A stretch of 40,797 bases of DNA from Pseudarcicella sp. (GTDB lineage Bacteria; Bacteroidota; Bacteroidia; Cytophagales; Spirosomataceae). The DNA lies in NCBI GenBank assembly GCA_017988135.1, contig JAGNSI010000004.1, forward strand, positions 1-40,797, in the 5' to 3' direction. Below the pieces are notes generated by a model that was not told the origin of the DNA, ran no database searches, and was given only the letters and a program-made list of their open reading frames with translations. Shown one piece after another: positions 33,147-40,797 of this stretch. The translations under genes were made by a program, and so were the position numbers. Each line of letters begins with the position of its first letter. Position 1 is the first letter of the stretch.

Positions 33147-34526
33147 ATGGCCAAAAGCAAAACATCATTTTTTTGTCAAAGTTGTGGATACCAAGCCCCT
33201 AAATGGCTAGGTAAATGCCCATCATGTAGCGAGTGGAATACCTTTGTAGAAGAAGTTCTACAAAAAGAAATTCCAGAAAAAGGTAAATGGAGAACCACTA
33301 CTAGCTTAAAAATTGCAACTAAGCCTTTAGCGATACAAGACATCAACTATACCGAACAAGCTCGAATTTTAACCTCAGATTTGGAACTAAACAGGGTATT
33401 GGGTGGCGGTATAGTACCGGGCTCTTTGGTGCTAATTGGTGGCGAGCCAGGTATTGGCAAGTCTACCCTAATGTTACAAATAGCCCTTACTTTAGACCAA
33501 CACAAAGTATTGTATGTATCTGGTGAAGAGTCGCAACAACAGATAAAAATGCGTGCTGAAAGATTAGAAAATGTATCTGAAAGTTGTTTTATTCTTACCG
33601 AAACTTCTACACAAAATATTTTCAAACAAATAGAAGCTTTTGAGCCAGAAATACTTATCATAGATTCTATTCAAACCTTACAATCAAGCTTTGTAGAGTC
33701 AGCCGCAGGGTCTATTTCGCAAGTAAAAGAGTGTACCGCTGAACTCGTAAAATATGCCAAAGAATCGGGCACGCCTGTGTTTATAGTAGGCCATATCACC
33801 AAAGATGGCAGCATAGCTGGTCCGAAAGTTTTGGAACATATGGTAGACACTGTTTTACAATTTGAAGGAGACAGACATTTGGCTTACAGGATTTTACGTA
33901 CTACAAAAAATAGATTCGGAAATACCTCAGAGCTAGGAATTTACGAAATGCTCGGCAATGGTTTACGACAAGTGAGCAATCCTTCTGAAATACTAATTTC
34001 ACAACGAGATGAAGACCTTTCGGGTGTTACTATTGGTACTATGTTGGAAGGAAATAGGGCACTGATGATAGAAATTCAATCGTTGGTGAGTATAGCTACC
34101 TACGGCACTCCACAACGAAGTTCTACTGGTTTTGATGCTAAAAGATTAAATATGCTATTAGCCGTTTTGGAAAAAAGAGGCGGTTTCAGATTGGGCAATC
34201 AAGATGTTTTTTTGAACATAGCTGGTGGACTAAAAGTAGAAGATCCTGGTATTGACTTGGCCGTGTGCGTATCCTTGGCATCTTCTTACGAAGATATCAG
34301 TATTCAAAATCACATTTGCTTTGCAGCAGAAGTTGGTTTAGGTGGTGAAGTAAGGGCAGTAAACCGTATAGAAAACAGGATTTCAGAAGCTCAAAAATTA
34401 GGTTTTAAAGAAATTTGGATTTCAAAGTTCAACGCCAAAGAGCTTGATTTGAACAAATGGGACATAAAAATAAACACCGCTACTAAGCTTGAAGAAGTAT
34501 TTATGAAAGTGTTTTTAAAACGATAA
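33147..34526 (+). CDS. radA: RadA DNA repair/recombination ATPase
   Basis: 459 aa. The N-terminal zinc ribbon is C10-x2-C13 ... C24-x2-C27 (FFCQSCGYQAPKWLGKCPSC). The RecA-like core has Walker A GGEPGIGKSTLML, and the RadA-specific KNRFG motif appears in TTKNRFG. The C-terminal Lon-like domain follows (LNMLLAVLEKRGGFRLGNQDVF..., GLGGEVRAV). RadA (Sms) is a DnaB-like helicase that extends D-loops and processes branched recombination intermediates. Length is usual. Alone, with a divergent outer-membrane protein gene upstream. Confidence 0.97.
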   Translation: MAKSKTSFFCQSCGYQAPKWLGKCPSCSEWNTFVEEVLQKEIPEKGKWRTTTSLKIATKPLAIQDINYTEQARILTSDLELNRVLGGGIVPGSLVLIGGEPGIGKSTLMLQIALTLDQHKVLYVSGEESQQQIKMRAERLENVSESCFILTETSTQNIFKQIEAFEPEILIIDSIQTLQSSFVESAAGSISQVKECTAELVKYAKESGTPVFIVGHITKDGSIAGPKVLEHMVDTVLQFEGDRHLAYRILRTTKNRFGNTSELGIYEMLGNGLRQVSNPSEILISQRDEDLSGVTIGTMLEGNRALMIEIQSLVSIATYGTPQRSSTGFDAKRLNMLLAVLEKRGGFRLGNQDVFLNIAGGLKVEDPGIDLAVCVSLASSYEDISIQNHICFAAEVGLGGEVRAVNRIENRISEAQKLGFKEIWISKFNAKELDLNKWDIKINTATKLEEVFMKVFLKR

Positions 34527-34876
34527 TACAATAATGTAATCAATTAAAATACAATTGATTATAGCTCAATTTATGATATATTATTATTAAATAATATTTG
34601 TTTTGTAAATAAAAAAATTCTAAATTCATTAAATAAATACACATTCAATCTTTTTAAAATTACAATTAAATACTTTCAAAAATATTAATTTTAATAATTT
34701 TTTAGTTCAGACATCAAAAATTTAATAAAATGAAAAATCATCTTCATCATCAGCTTTTTGTTGTATTAAATTACAACTTATATTCCAAAAAAAAACCTTT
34801 TGTTTTATTTCATTTTTGATTACTTTTTTAAAAAAAAACAAGTTAATTTCATCATTCTTTTACAATCTACATTATT
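34527..34876. other. Gene-free AT-rich spacer with a weak inverted repeat
   Basis: 350 bases between radA and the M14 peptidase gene. TAATCAATT (34537-34545) and AATTGATTA (34553-34561) form a 9-bp AT-only hairpin 11 bases after radA, without a T-tract; it may be a weak terminator. Downstream I see A/T-rich sequence with no clear TAnnTTTG near the peptidase start and no RNA gene. Confidence 0.5.
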
Positions 34877-37714
34877 ATGGCAACTTACTTGCGTCCGCCA
34901 ATGCTAGTATTTTTCATACTACTATCGTTGCATTCATTTTCACAAAAATTTCATCGGATAGAGGCTAAGATCTCAGAAGTACAACTGAAATCTATCTTCG
35001 AAAAAGGTTTTGAAGTCGATCATTTCGACTTTAAAAATAATATTTTAACAGCTGAAATATCAGACAATGATATCAAAGTTCTTCAAGATGAAAAAATAAG
35101 CTTCAAATATTTAATTAAAGATTTAGAGGCTAGCTATAAAAAAATAAACAAAGAAATTGATAAAAAAAATGCTAGAATATCGGCTATAACAAATAGCACT
35201 ACGCCTTCAAATTTCGCTTTAGGCTCTTATAATGGTTTTTTTACATTTCAAGAAATGCAAAATCATTTAGATCAAATGCGAGCATTATATCCCAATCTCA
35301 TTTCCGCAAAAACATCATTAGGAAATTCCATAGAAGGTAGACCTTTATTAATGGTAAAAATATCAGATAATCCAGATAGTGATGAAAACGAACCAGAAGT
35401 ATTAATGAACGCAGTGCATCATGCTAGAGAACCTATGAGCATGAGTCAGTTGATATATTTCATGTGGTACTTATTAGAAAATTACAATTCAAATCCAGAA
35501 ATAAAACATATACTAAATAGTAGTGAGTTATATTTGATACCTTGCTTAAATCCAGACGGTTATGTTTTCAACCAAACTAATAACCCAAATGGAGGTGGAA
35601 TGTGGCGAAAAAATCGCAGAAATAATGAAAACAATACAACTGGAGTAGATTTAAATAGAAATTATGGTTACAATTGGGGCTTCAACAACACTGGTTCATC
35701 GCCCAATAGCTCTTCAGATACATATAGAGGTCCAAATCCGTTTTCTGAACCAGAAACTCAAATTATTAAAAACTTTTGCGAAAACCATCAATTTGTCACC
35801 TCTATGGACTTTCATTCTTATGGTAATTTTTGCTTATATCCATTTGGATTCGACAATATAACAAACTCTTCAAATCCTGAAAACAGTGTTTTTTCAGAAA
35901 TAGGGATTTTTCTTACCAAAGAAAATAACTACAGATATGGAAATGCCAACAAAACTGTAAATTATAGTACAAATGGAAGTGGAGAAGACTGGAAATACGG
36001 TGAACAAAATACCAAATCTAAAATTTATAGTTTTATACCTGAAGTTGGTTCTAGTACGGATGGTTTTTATCCAGCTCAAAGTCGTATCATTCCTATATGT
36101 GAATCTTCTCTTGCGATGAACCTTAATTTACTTAAACTTTCGAGTAAATATTCAGAATTTACACCATTTATTCAAAACACCACAACTCAACTCAATGGTA
36201 ATATAGGAATAAGTTTAAAGAATTTCACTTTAAAAAATCCATCATATTGGTTGATAGCAAAATCGAATAGCCCTTATGTGAATTTCCAAACAGATAGTTT
36301 GCATTTTGCAAACATGAATGCGTTTCAAGTTGCTAACGACCAGTTCAACTACACACTTTCACCAAATACACCTATTGGAACAGTTATTGATTTTCAATTG
36401 GTACTTCACAATGGAATGGATTCTGTAGTAAAAAATATAAACACTACTTATAATTGTGCTGCACCTCAAAACTTAAGCATTACTGACATTGGAACAGATA
36501 TAGCGACATTGTCTTGGCAGTTTTCGCCAGATAGCGTTGGTTATTATTTTAGCTACAAATCGGCAGATTCTACCAATTGGCTTCCAAGTATATTTACAAA
36601 TAGTAATTTTATAATTTTGAATAATCTTTCCCCAAGCACTTTATACAATTGGAAAATACAAAAATCAAATTGCAATTTAGAAAGCTATAGTCAATTCATT
36701 ACCAGCAGCTTGTGCACTGTCCCATTAGGACTAATTACTAGTTCAATTACATCAAATTCTGCTCAGTTATCATGGTTGCCAAGCTCAAACACCAATTCGT
36801 ATCAGCTTGAGTTAAAACCAAACTCAAGCAATTCATGGCAAATAATTAGCAATAACCTTAATAGCACAAATTATGTTTTAACAGCACTTTCTCCAAATAC
36901 TATTTACGATTGGAGGGTAAAAGAAAATTGTATCAATAATACTTCAAATTATGCTTTTGGACAATTTAGCACTACAGCTTCTCCAAATGTATATTGTGCT
37001 AGCAAAGGCAATAATATTAGCTATTTTTGGATTGATTATTTCTCTTTAAGCAATTTCAACAGAACTTCAGGTGCAGATGCTGGCTACTTTAATGGCACAT
37101 TGTTAGCCCCTGCAAATGTGATTAAAAACAATAGCTATAATCTAAATTATTCGGCTGGTTATAGTAGTAGCACGTATAGGGTTTACTGGTCAGCATGGAT
37201 AGATTACAACAAAGATGGCGATTTTCAAGATGCTGGCGAGCTATTGTTCACCAGAAACATTTCTTCTTCTGGCACGTTAAGTTCTAGCTTTACTGTACCT
37301 AATACTGCTCAAGACGGACAAACTAGACTTAGAATTGCAATGAAATATGGATCAACAGCTAACACATGTGAAACTTTTAATTATGGTGAAGTAGAAGACT
37401 ATTTAGTAAACATAAGTAATAGCCCTACTAGTGCCAAAATAGGAACAAATCAAGATTCAGATAATAATTGGACAATAAAACTTTCGCCAAACCCTACTTC
37501 AGATTTCTTAAAAGTTGAAGTAGAAAACATACATATTGATGATTTAACTTTTAAAATTACTGACACAAAAGGTACAACATTAAAAATAAAAGATATTTCA
37601 AAAATAGACGAAAAATCTGTTAAAATAAATGTTAAAAATCTTTCAACTGGCATGTATATCCTTAAAGCTTCAAAATTCAATGAATTGAAATCTAGTAAGT
37701 TCATTAAAAAATAA
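34877..37714 (+). CDS. Secreted M14 zinc carboxypeptidase with GEVED domain and T9SS type A tail
   Basis: 945 aa. Signal peptide at residues 1-22, then a propeptide-like segment (23-115). The M14 domain (about 120-420) has the zinc motif H182-x-x-E185 (HHAREPM), third ligand H313 (DFHSYGN), substrate residues in DLNRNYGYNWG, and the catalytic E389 (FIPEVG). Two fibronectin-III-like domains follow (about 530-695), then a GEVED domain (YRVYWSAWIDYNKDGDFQDAGE ... FNYGEVEDY, about 750-840), then a T9SS type A sorting domain from KLSPNPTSDFLKVEV to SKFIKK. It should be a surface or secreted carboxypeptidase that removes C-terminal residues from external peptides. The next gene also encodes a T9SS substrate, and an S9 peptidase follows. 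Confidence 0.9.
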   Translation: MATYLRPPMLVFFILLSLHSFSQKFHRIEAKISEVQLKSIFEKGFEVDHFDFKNNILTAEISDNDIKVLQDEKISFKYLIKDLEASYKKINKEIDKKNARISAITNSTTPSNFALGSYNGFFTFQEMQNHLDQMRALYPNLISAKTSLGNSIEGRPLLMVKISDNPDSDENEPEVLMNAVHHAREPMSMSQLIYFMWYLLENYNSNPEIKHILNSSELYLIPCLNPDGYVFNQTNNPNGGGMWRKNRRNNENNTTGVDLNRNYGYNWGFNNTGSSPNSSSDTYRGPNPFSEPETQIIKNFCENHQFVTSMDFHSYGNFCLYPFGFDNITNSSNPENSVFSEIGIFLTKENNYRYGNANKTVNYSTNGSGEDWKYGEQNTKSKIYSFIPEVGSSTDGFYPAQSRIIPICESSLAMNLNLLKLSSKYSEFTPFIQNTTTQLNGNIGISLKNFTLKNPSYWLIAKSNSPYVNFQTDSLHFANMNAFQVANDQFNYTLSPNTPIGTVIDFQLVLHNGMDSVVKNINTTYNCAAPQNLSITDIGTDIATLSWQFSPDSVGYYFSYKSADSTNWLPSIFTNSNFIILNNLSPSTLYNWKIQKSNCNLESYSQFITSSLCTVPLGLITSSITSNSAQLSWLPSSNTNSYQLELKPNSSNSWQIISNNLNSTNYVLTALSPNTIYDWRVKENCINNTSNYAFGQFSTTASPNVYCASKGNNISYFWIDYFSLSNFNRTSGADAGYFNGTLLAPANVIKNNSYNLNYSAGYSSSTYRVYWSAWIDYNKDGDFQDAGELLFTRNISSSGTLSSSFTVPNTAQDGQTRLRIAMKYGSTANTCETFNYGEVEDYLVNISNSPTSAKIGTNQDSDNNWTIKLSPNPTSDFLKVEVENIHIDDLTFKITDTKGTTLKIKDISKIDEKSVKINVKNLSTGMYILKASKFNELKSSKFIKK

Positions 37715-37745
37715 TCAATTCTGCATCTATTTCCTATCCTATTAG

Positions 37746-37783
37746 CTTGCTATCGGTGTAAAAACTGATAGCAAGTTTTTTTT
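37746..37783 (+). terminator. Intrinsic terminator after the M14 peptidase gene
   Basis: CTTGCTATCGGT (37746-37757) pairs with ACTGATAGCAAG (37764-37775) as a 12-bp stem with one G-U, followed by eight T. It lies about 30 bases after the stop. Confidence 0.9.
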
Positions 37784-37815
37784 AAATAAAAAATGATAAA
37801 AATCCAAAAAATCGC

Positions 37816-37823
37816 TACATTTG
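37816..37823 (+). promoter_or_regulatory. Candidate -7 element of the type-B T9SS gene
   Basis: TACATTTG fully matches TAnnTTTG, 28 bases before the ATG at 37851. It overlaps the in-frame TTG at 37821, which argues that the TTG is not a start codon. Confidence 0.45.
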
Positions 37824-37850
37824 AATACCAAAATAATATTATACTCTAAA

Positions 37851-40226
37851 ATGAAATTAACAATTGTTCTTACTTTTTTAATTATTGGATTTTTTCCTAA
37901 AATCATATTTGCAACACATATTGTTGGAGGTGAACTATCATTGGTTGCTTTGAAAAATCCCACTGCTTTTTATACACATTTGCTTTCATTAAATCTTTAC
38001 CGAGACGAAATAAATGGAAATCCAAATTCTAAAGACAGTAGTGTTATATTGGGTATTTATTCAAAAAAAAATCATACTTTAATAAATACCATTACACTTT
38101 TGCTCGTAAAAGATGAAAGCTTAGCAACCAACAATTCTACTTGCCAAACCAACAATTCTTTAAAAACAAACTTAAATATTTACTCTAAAGAAATAAATTT
38201 ATCACCTGATGTATATTCAGACATCAATGGCTATTATATTGTGTGGCATAGGTGTTGTAGAAACAATATTATTAACAATATAAAAGTACCAAGTGAAGCA
38301 GGCACAGCCTTTTATCTAGAGTTTCCTGCACAAAATTTATTCATAAATTCTTCTCCAGTTTTCAATCCACTAACGATAGATTATATTTGTGCAGATGAAC
38401 CTTTTTTTCTAAATTTTTCAGCAAAAGATGCAGATGGTGATGAGCTAAGATATAGCATGAGCACACCATTTAATGGATTAGGAGATACAAACTGGCCAAT
38501 CCCTACTCCATTTCTTATTGGTAGTGATAATTATCCAATAATACAATGGGAAGATGGTTTTAGCGAAACAAACGCTATTCCAGGAAGTGTACCACTTCAG
38601 ATAAATCCTCAAAATGGAGAAATGAAAGTAACTGCCAATCAGCTAGGACTATATGTATTTGGTGTAAAAATAGAAGAATATAGAAATGGAATAAAAATAG
38701 GCGAAGTAAGAAGAGAAGCTCAAATAAAAGTAATAGAATGCTTAAACATTGAACCCAGTGAGCCAAAAATACTTTATAAAAACACAACTATTCAAGAAAT
38801 AATAGACTGCCCCGAAAGTACTTTTGAGCTAAAAGCCAACTCTATAGATACAAGCTTGAGCTATCATTGGTTGCTTAACAATCAATATTTAAATAATGCC
38901 AAAGACAGCATTTTTTTAGCAAAAGAAAAAGGTGAATACAGTGTTGAAGTAAGTTTCAAAAACAAATGCAGTAGAAAAAGTAAGTCTAAAATCACTCAAA
39001 TACGATTTCATACATTACCTGTATTAAAACTTTCTCCCAACAATCCATCTGTTTGTATTGGTAAAATTATAAAAATACAAGCACCAGTTAATTCAAATTA
39101 TACCTATCAATGGCTCTTCGAAAACAACCCAATGATAGGCTTTACAAAACCATATATTGAAGCATCGAATTTAGGAAAATACCAAATTCACATAACAGAA
39201 AATACCAATAATTGCACAATAAAAGACAGTGTAATATTAACTGGTAATCCCCTACCTCAAATAACACTAAATCCTCAAAGTGTTGCAGTTTGTGAAAACA
39301 AAAATGTAGAAATAAAAAGCACTATAAGCAACAATCAAAATAATACATATCGTTACATTTGGTATATAAACAACACTTTTATAGCCAACGAAACAAGTCC
39401 AAATATTAGTAATAACTCAAAAGGAAAATACAAAATCACTGTAAAAGACCAAAAAAATTGTGAAGCCAGCGACAGTGTGCAAATTTCAAATTTAAACCTT
39501 CCTTTGGTAACCTTTGTAAAACCGGATGTAGTATGCGGCATCCACAAGCAAAATATTCTATTAAAAGGATTACCAGCCAATGGCACTTTCGAAGGCACTG
39601 GTGTAAAAGGAAACACCTTTAACCCATCTATTAGTAAAGCAGGAAGTTTCAATATAAATTATTATTTTACAGATAGTTACGGATGTACTGGTAAAGCAAG
39701 CCAAAACATTCTGGTTGAAAATATTAAAATAGATATGCCTGAAAAAATAACAGTCTACGAAAAAGAACCAAAAAAAATAGTTAATAAAGTAAATCAATCG
39801 AACTTAAGCTTTGAATGGTCTCCAACTGAAAATCTAAACGACAATCGTCTTCAACATCCTACAGCTCAAATAATCGATAAAAATCAAACTTTCTCACTAA
39901 AAGCAACTTCTATTCATGGTTGTTATGCCGAAGATACCGTACATTTAATTTTGGATAAAAGAATAAGAATTCCAACGATTTTCACGCCAAATAATGATAA
40001 TATAAATGATGAATTAGACATTTATGGATATGACTTTTTCCCTGATTTTCAAATTGATATTTTCAATAGATGGGGAGAGCTAGTTTTTTCGTCCAAAGGA
40101 TATGAAGAAAAATTCAAAGGAAAGAATCTAAGCCAAATAGACCTTCCACAAGACACCTATTGTTACAAAATAAAACTTGGTGAAAACAGAAGCGACATTC
40201 AAGGTGTTTTTGTATTAAAAAGATAG
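37851..40226 (+). CDS. Gliding-motility-type (T9SS type B) secreted protein with PKD/Ig-like domains
   Basis: 791 aa from the ATG at 37851 (MKLTIVLTFLIIGFFPKIIFA signal peptide; mature part starts THIVGGELSL, a common opening in this group). The N-terminal domain (about 20-300) is conserved in many Bacteroidota adhesin-like proteins but has no known activity. Several PKD/Ig-like beta domains follow (about 310-680), each with Cys pairs and short charged insertions. The CHU_C gliding-motility-associated C-terminal domain is IFTPNNDNINDELDI ... FQIDIFNRWGELVF ... QGVFVLKR, the type-B T9SS signal that usually needs a PorP/SprF-like partner, not seen here. It likely forms a surface-attached or secreted adhesin. 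Its TAG stop abuts the stop of the convergent peptidase gene. Confidence 0.85.
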   Translation: MKLTIVLTFLIIGFFPKIIFATHIVGGELSLVALKNPTAFYTHLLSLNLYRDEINGNPNSKDSSVILGIYSKKNHTLINTITLLLVKDESLATNNSTCQTNNSLKTNLNIYSKEINLSPDVYSDINGYYIVWHRCCRNNIINNIKVPSEAGTAFYLEFPAQNLFINSSPVFNPLTIDYICADEPFFLNFSAKDADGDELRYSMSTPFNGLGDTNWPIPTPFLIGSDNYPIIQWEDGFSETNAIPGSVPLQINPQNGEMKVTANQLGLYVFGVKIEEYRNGIKIGEVRREAQIKVIECLNIEPSEPKILYKNTTIQEIIDCPESTFELKANSIDTSLSYHWLLNNQYLNNAKDSIFLAKEKGEYSVEVSFKNKCSRKSKSKITQIRFHTLPVLKLSPNNPSVCIGKIIKIQAPVNSNYTYQWLFENNPMIGFTKPYIEASNLGKYQIHITENTNNCTIKDSVILTGNPLPQITLNPQSVAVCENKNVEIKSTISNNQNNTYRYIWYINNTFIANETSPNISNNSKGKYKITVKDQKNCEASDSVQISNLNLPLVTFVKPDVVCGIHKQNILLKGLPANGTFEGTGVKGNTFNPSISKAGSFNINYYFTDSYGCTGKASQNILVENIKIDMPEKITVYEKEPKKIVNKVNQSNLSFEWSPTENLNDNRLQHPTAQIIDKNQTFSLKATSIHGCYAEDTVHLILDKRIRIPTIFTPNNDNINDELDIYGYDFFPDFQIDIFNRWGELVFSSKGYEEKFKGKNLSQIDLPQDTYCYKIKLGENRSDIQGVFVLKR

Positions 40227-40797
40227 TTACAAATTTTTAACCCAAAAATCGGTCATCATTTGGAATAAATGCAAGCGTGTATTACCTCCATAAATACTGT
40301 GAGTACGATCTGGATAATAGAAACTTTCAAACTTTTTACCTGATTTTATCAAAGCATTTTGTAAAAAAACAGCATTTTGAAAATGCACATTGTCGTCACC
40401 AGTACCATGTATGAGCAAAAAATTTCCTTTTAACTTATGAGCATGTGTTGCTGGTGAGTTATCGTCATATCCATTTGCGTTTTCTTGTGGTGTTTGCATA
40501 TATCTTTCGGTATAAATGGTATCATAAAAACGCCAATTGGTAACTGGTGCTACTGAAATAGCCGCCTTAAAAACATCATTTCCCTGAAAAATACAATTAG
40601 CTGCCATAAAACCTCCATAACTCCATCCCCAAATACCTATTCGTGATGCATCTATAAACGATTGACTACCAAAATATTTGGCAGCATAAATTTGATCTTC
40701 AAGCTCTAGTTTACCTAAGTTCTTATAGGTACATTTTTTAAACTCCTCTCCTTTTCCTCCTGTACCTCTATTGTCTACACAAGCTACTATATAACCT
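40227..40797 (-). CDS. S9 prolyl oligopeptidase / DPP IV-like peptidase, C-terminal part
   Basis: 190 codons of the catalytic alpha/beta-hydrolase domain; the gene continues past the window's right edge. Visible are VACVDNRGTGGKGEEFKK, the nucleophile Ser in IGIWGWSYGGFMAA, the catalytic Asp in LLIHGTGDDNVHFQNA and the catalytic His in YPDRTHSIYGG, in the order and spacing of dipeptidyl peptidase IV. It cleaves dipeptides from peptide N-termini, usually after Pro or Ala, in the periplasm or at the outer membrane. The beta-propeller domain would be upstream, outside the window. It converges on the type-B T9SS gene with zero spacing. Confidence 0.93.
   Translation of the reverse strand, partial: GYIVACVDNRGTGGKGEEFKKCTYKNLGKLELEDQIYAAKYFGSQSFIDASRIGIWGWSYGGFMAANCIFQGNDVFKAAISVAPVTNWRFYDTIYTERYMQTPQENANGYDDNSPATHAHKLKGNFLLIHGTGDDNVHFQNAVFLQNALIKSGKKFESFYYPDRTHSIYGGNTRLHLFQMMTDFWVKNL

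Overview
The window looks like chromosomal DNA of a member of the Bacteroidota. The DNA is AT-rich. Three genes encode secreted proteins ending in type IX secretion (T9SS) sorting domains, two of type A and one gliding-motility-type (type B). Glutamine synthetases II and III lie side by side, the ribonucleotide reductase R2 is eukaryote-like, there is a SUF gene run, and several candidate promoters fit the Bacteroidota -7 element TAnnTTTG. I cannot fix the order or genus. Gene content is mostly housekeeping and syntenic; I see no prophage, CRISPR array, complete insertion sequence, tRNA or rRNA.

Layout. 1-2.8 kb: the N-terminus of an Rpn-type nuclease gene, then a peroxide-defence module (ahpD, a 48-bp tandem-repeat leader, ahpC, and divergent oxyR with a 15-bp operator palindrome). 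2.8-5.3 kb: an RsmB/NOP rRNA methyltransferase, apaG and a class I methyltransferase. 5.3-7.3 kb: an AraC regulator and nrdB. 7.4-8.0 kb: decaying small genes, including a lipoprotein gene split by an amber codon. 8.4-12.0 kb: divergent GSII and GSIII. 12.1-15.6 kb: a large secreted DUF5060/TIM-barrel protein. 15.9-16.5 kb: an acidic orphan. 16.8-21.4 kb: sufC-sufD-sufS-sufE-DUF59-bacilliredoxin. 21.4-24.1 kb: an SDR oxidoreductase, grpE and dnaJ. 24.2-29.1 kb, minus strand: radical SAM/SPASM protein, ABC-F ATPase, a membrane protein with a COQ4-like metal motif, and a GT-C-like membrane protein. 29.4-31.0 kb: rbfA and a LolC/E-type permease. 31.0-34.5 kb: a dicarboxylate/amino-acid symporter, an outer-membrane beta-barrel protein and radA. 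34.9-40.8 kb: an M14 carboxypeptidase and a type-B T9SS protein, then the C-terminal part of an S9 (DPP IV-like) peptidase converging on them with no spacer.

How genes work together. OxyR carries its two redox cysteines at residues 199 and 208 and has an operator just upstream of the ahpC promoter; AhpC has the mycobacterial-type C-terminal CPC motif that pairs with AhpD. The suf run provides scaffold ATPase, SufD, sulfur donor SufS/SufE and a DUF59 carrier, but sufB is not in the window. GrpE and DnaJ are DnaK co-chaperones (no dnaK here). The M14 and S9 enzymes and the DUF5060 protein suggest an organism that degrades external protein and polysaccharide.

The most unusual item is the in-frame 48-bp tandem repeat between ahpC and ahpD. 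It combines a perfect 15-bp hairpin, five in-frame ATGs and a stop codon abutting the ahpD start. Next are the COQ4-like membrane protein, the ABC-F protein with a dead-looking second Walker A, and the amber-split lipoprotein.
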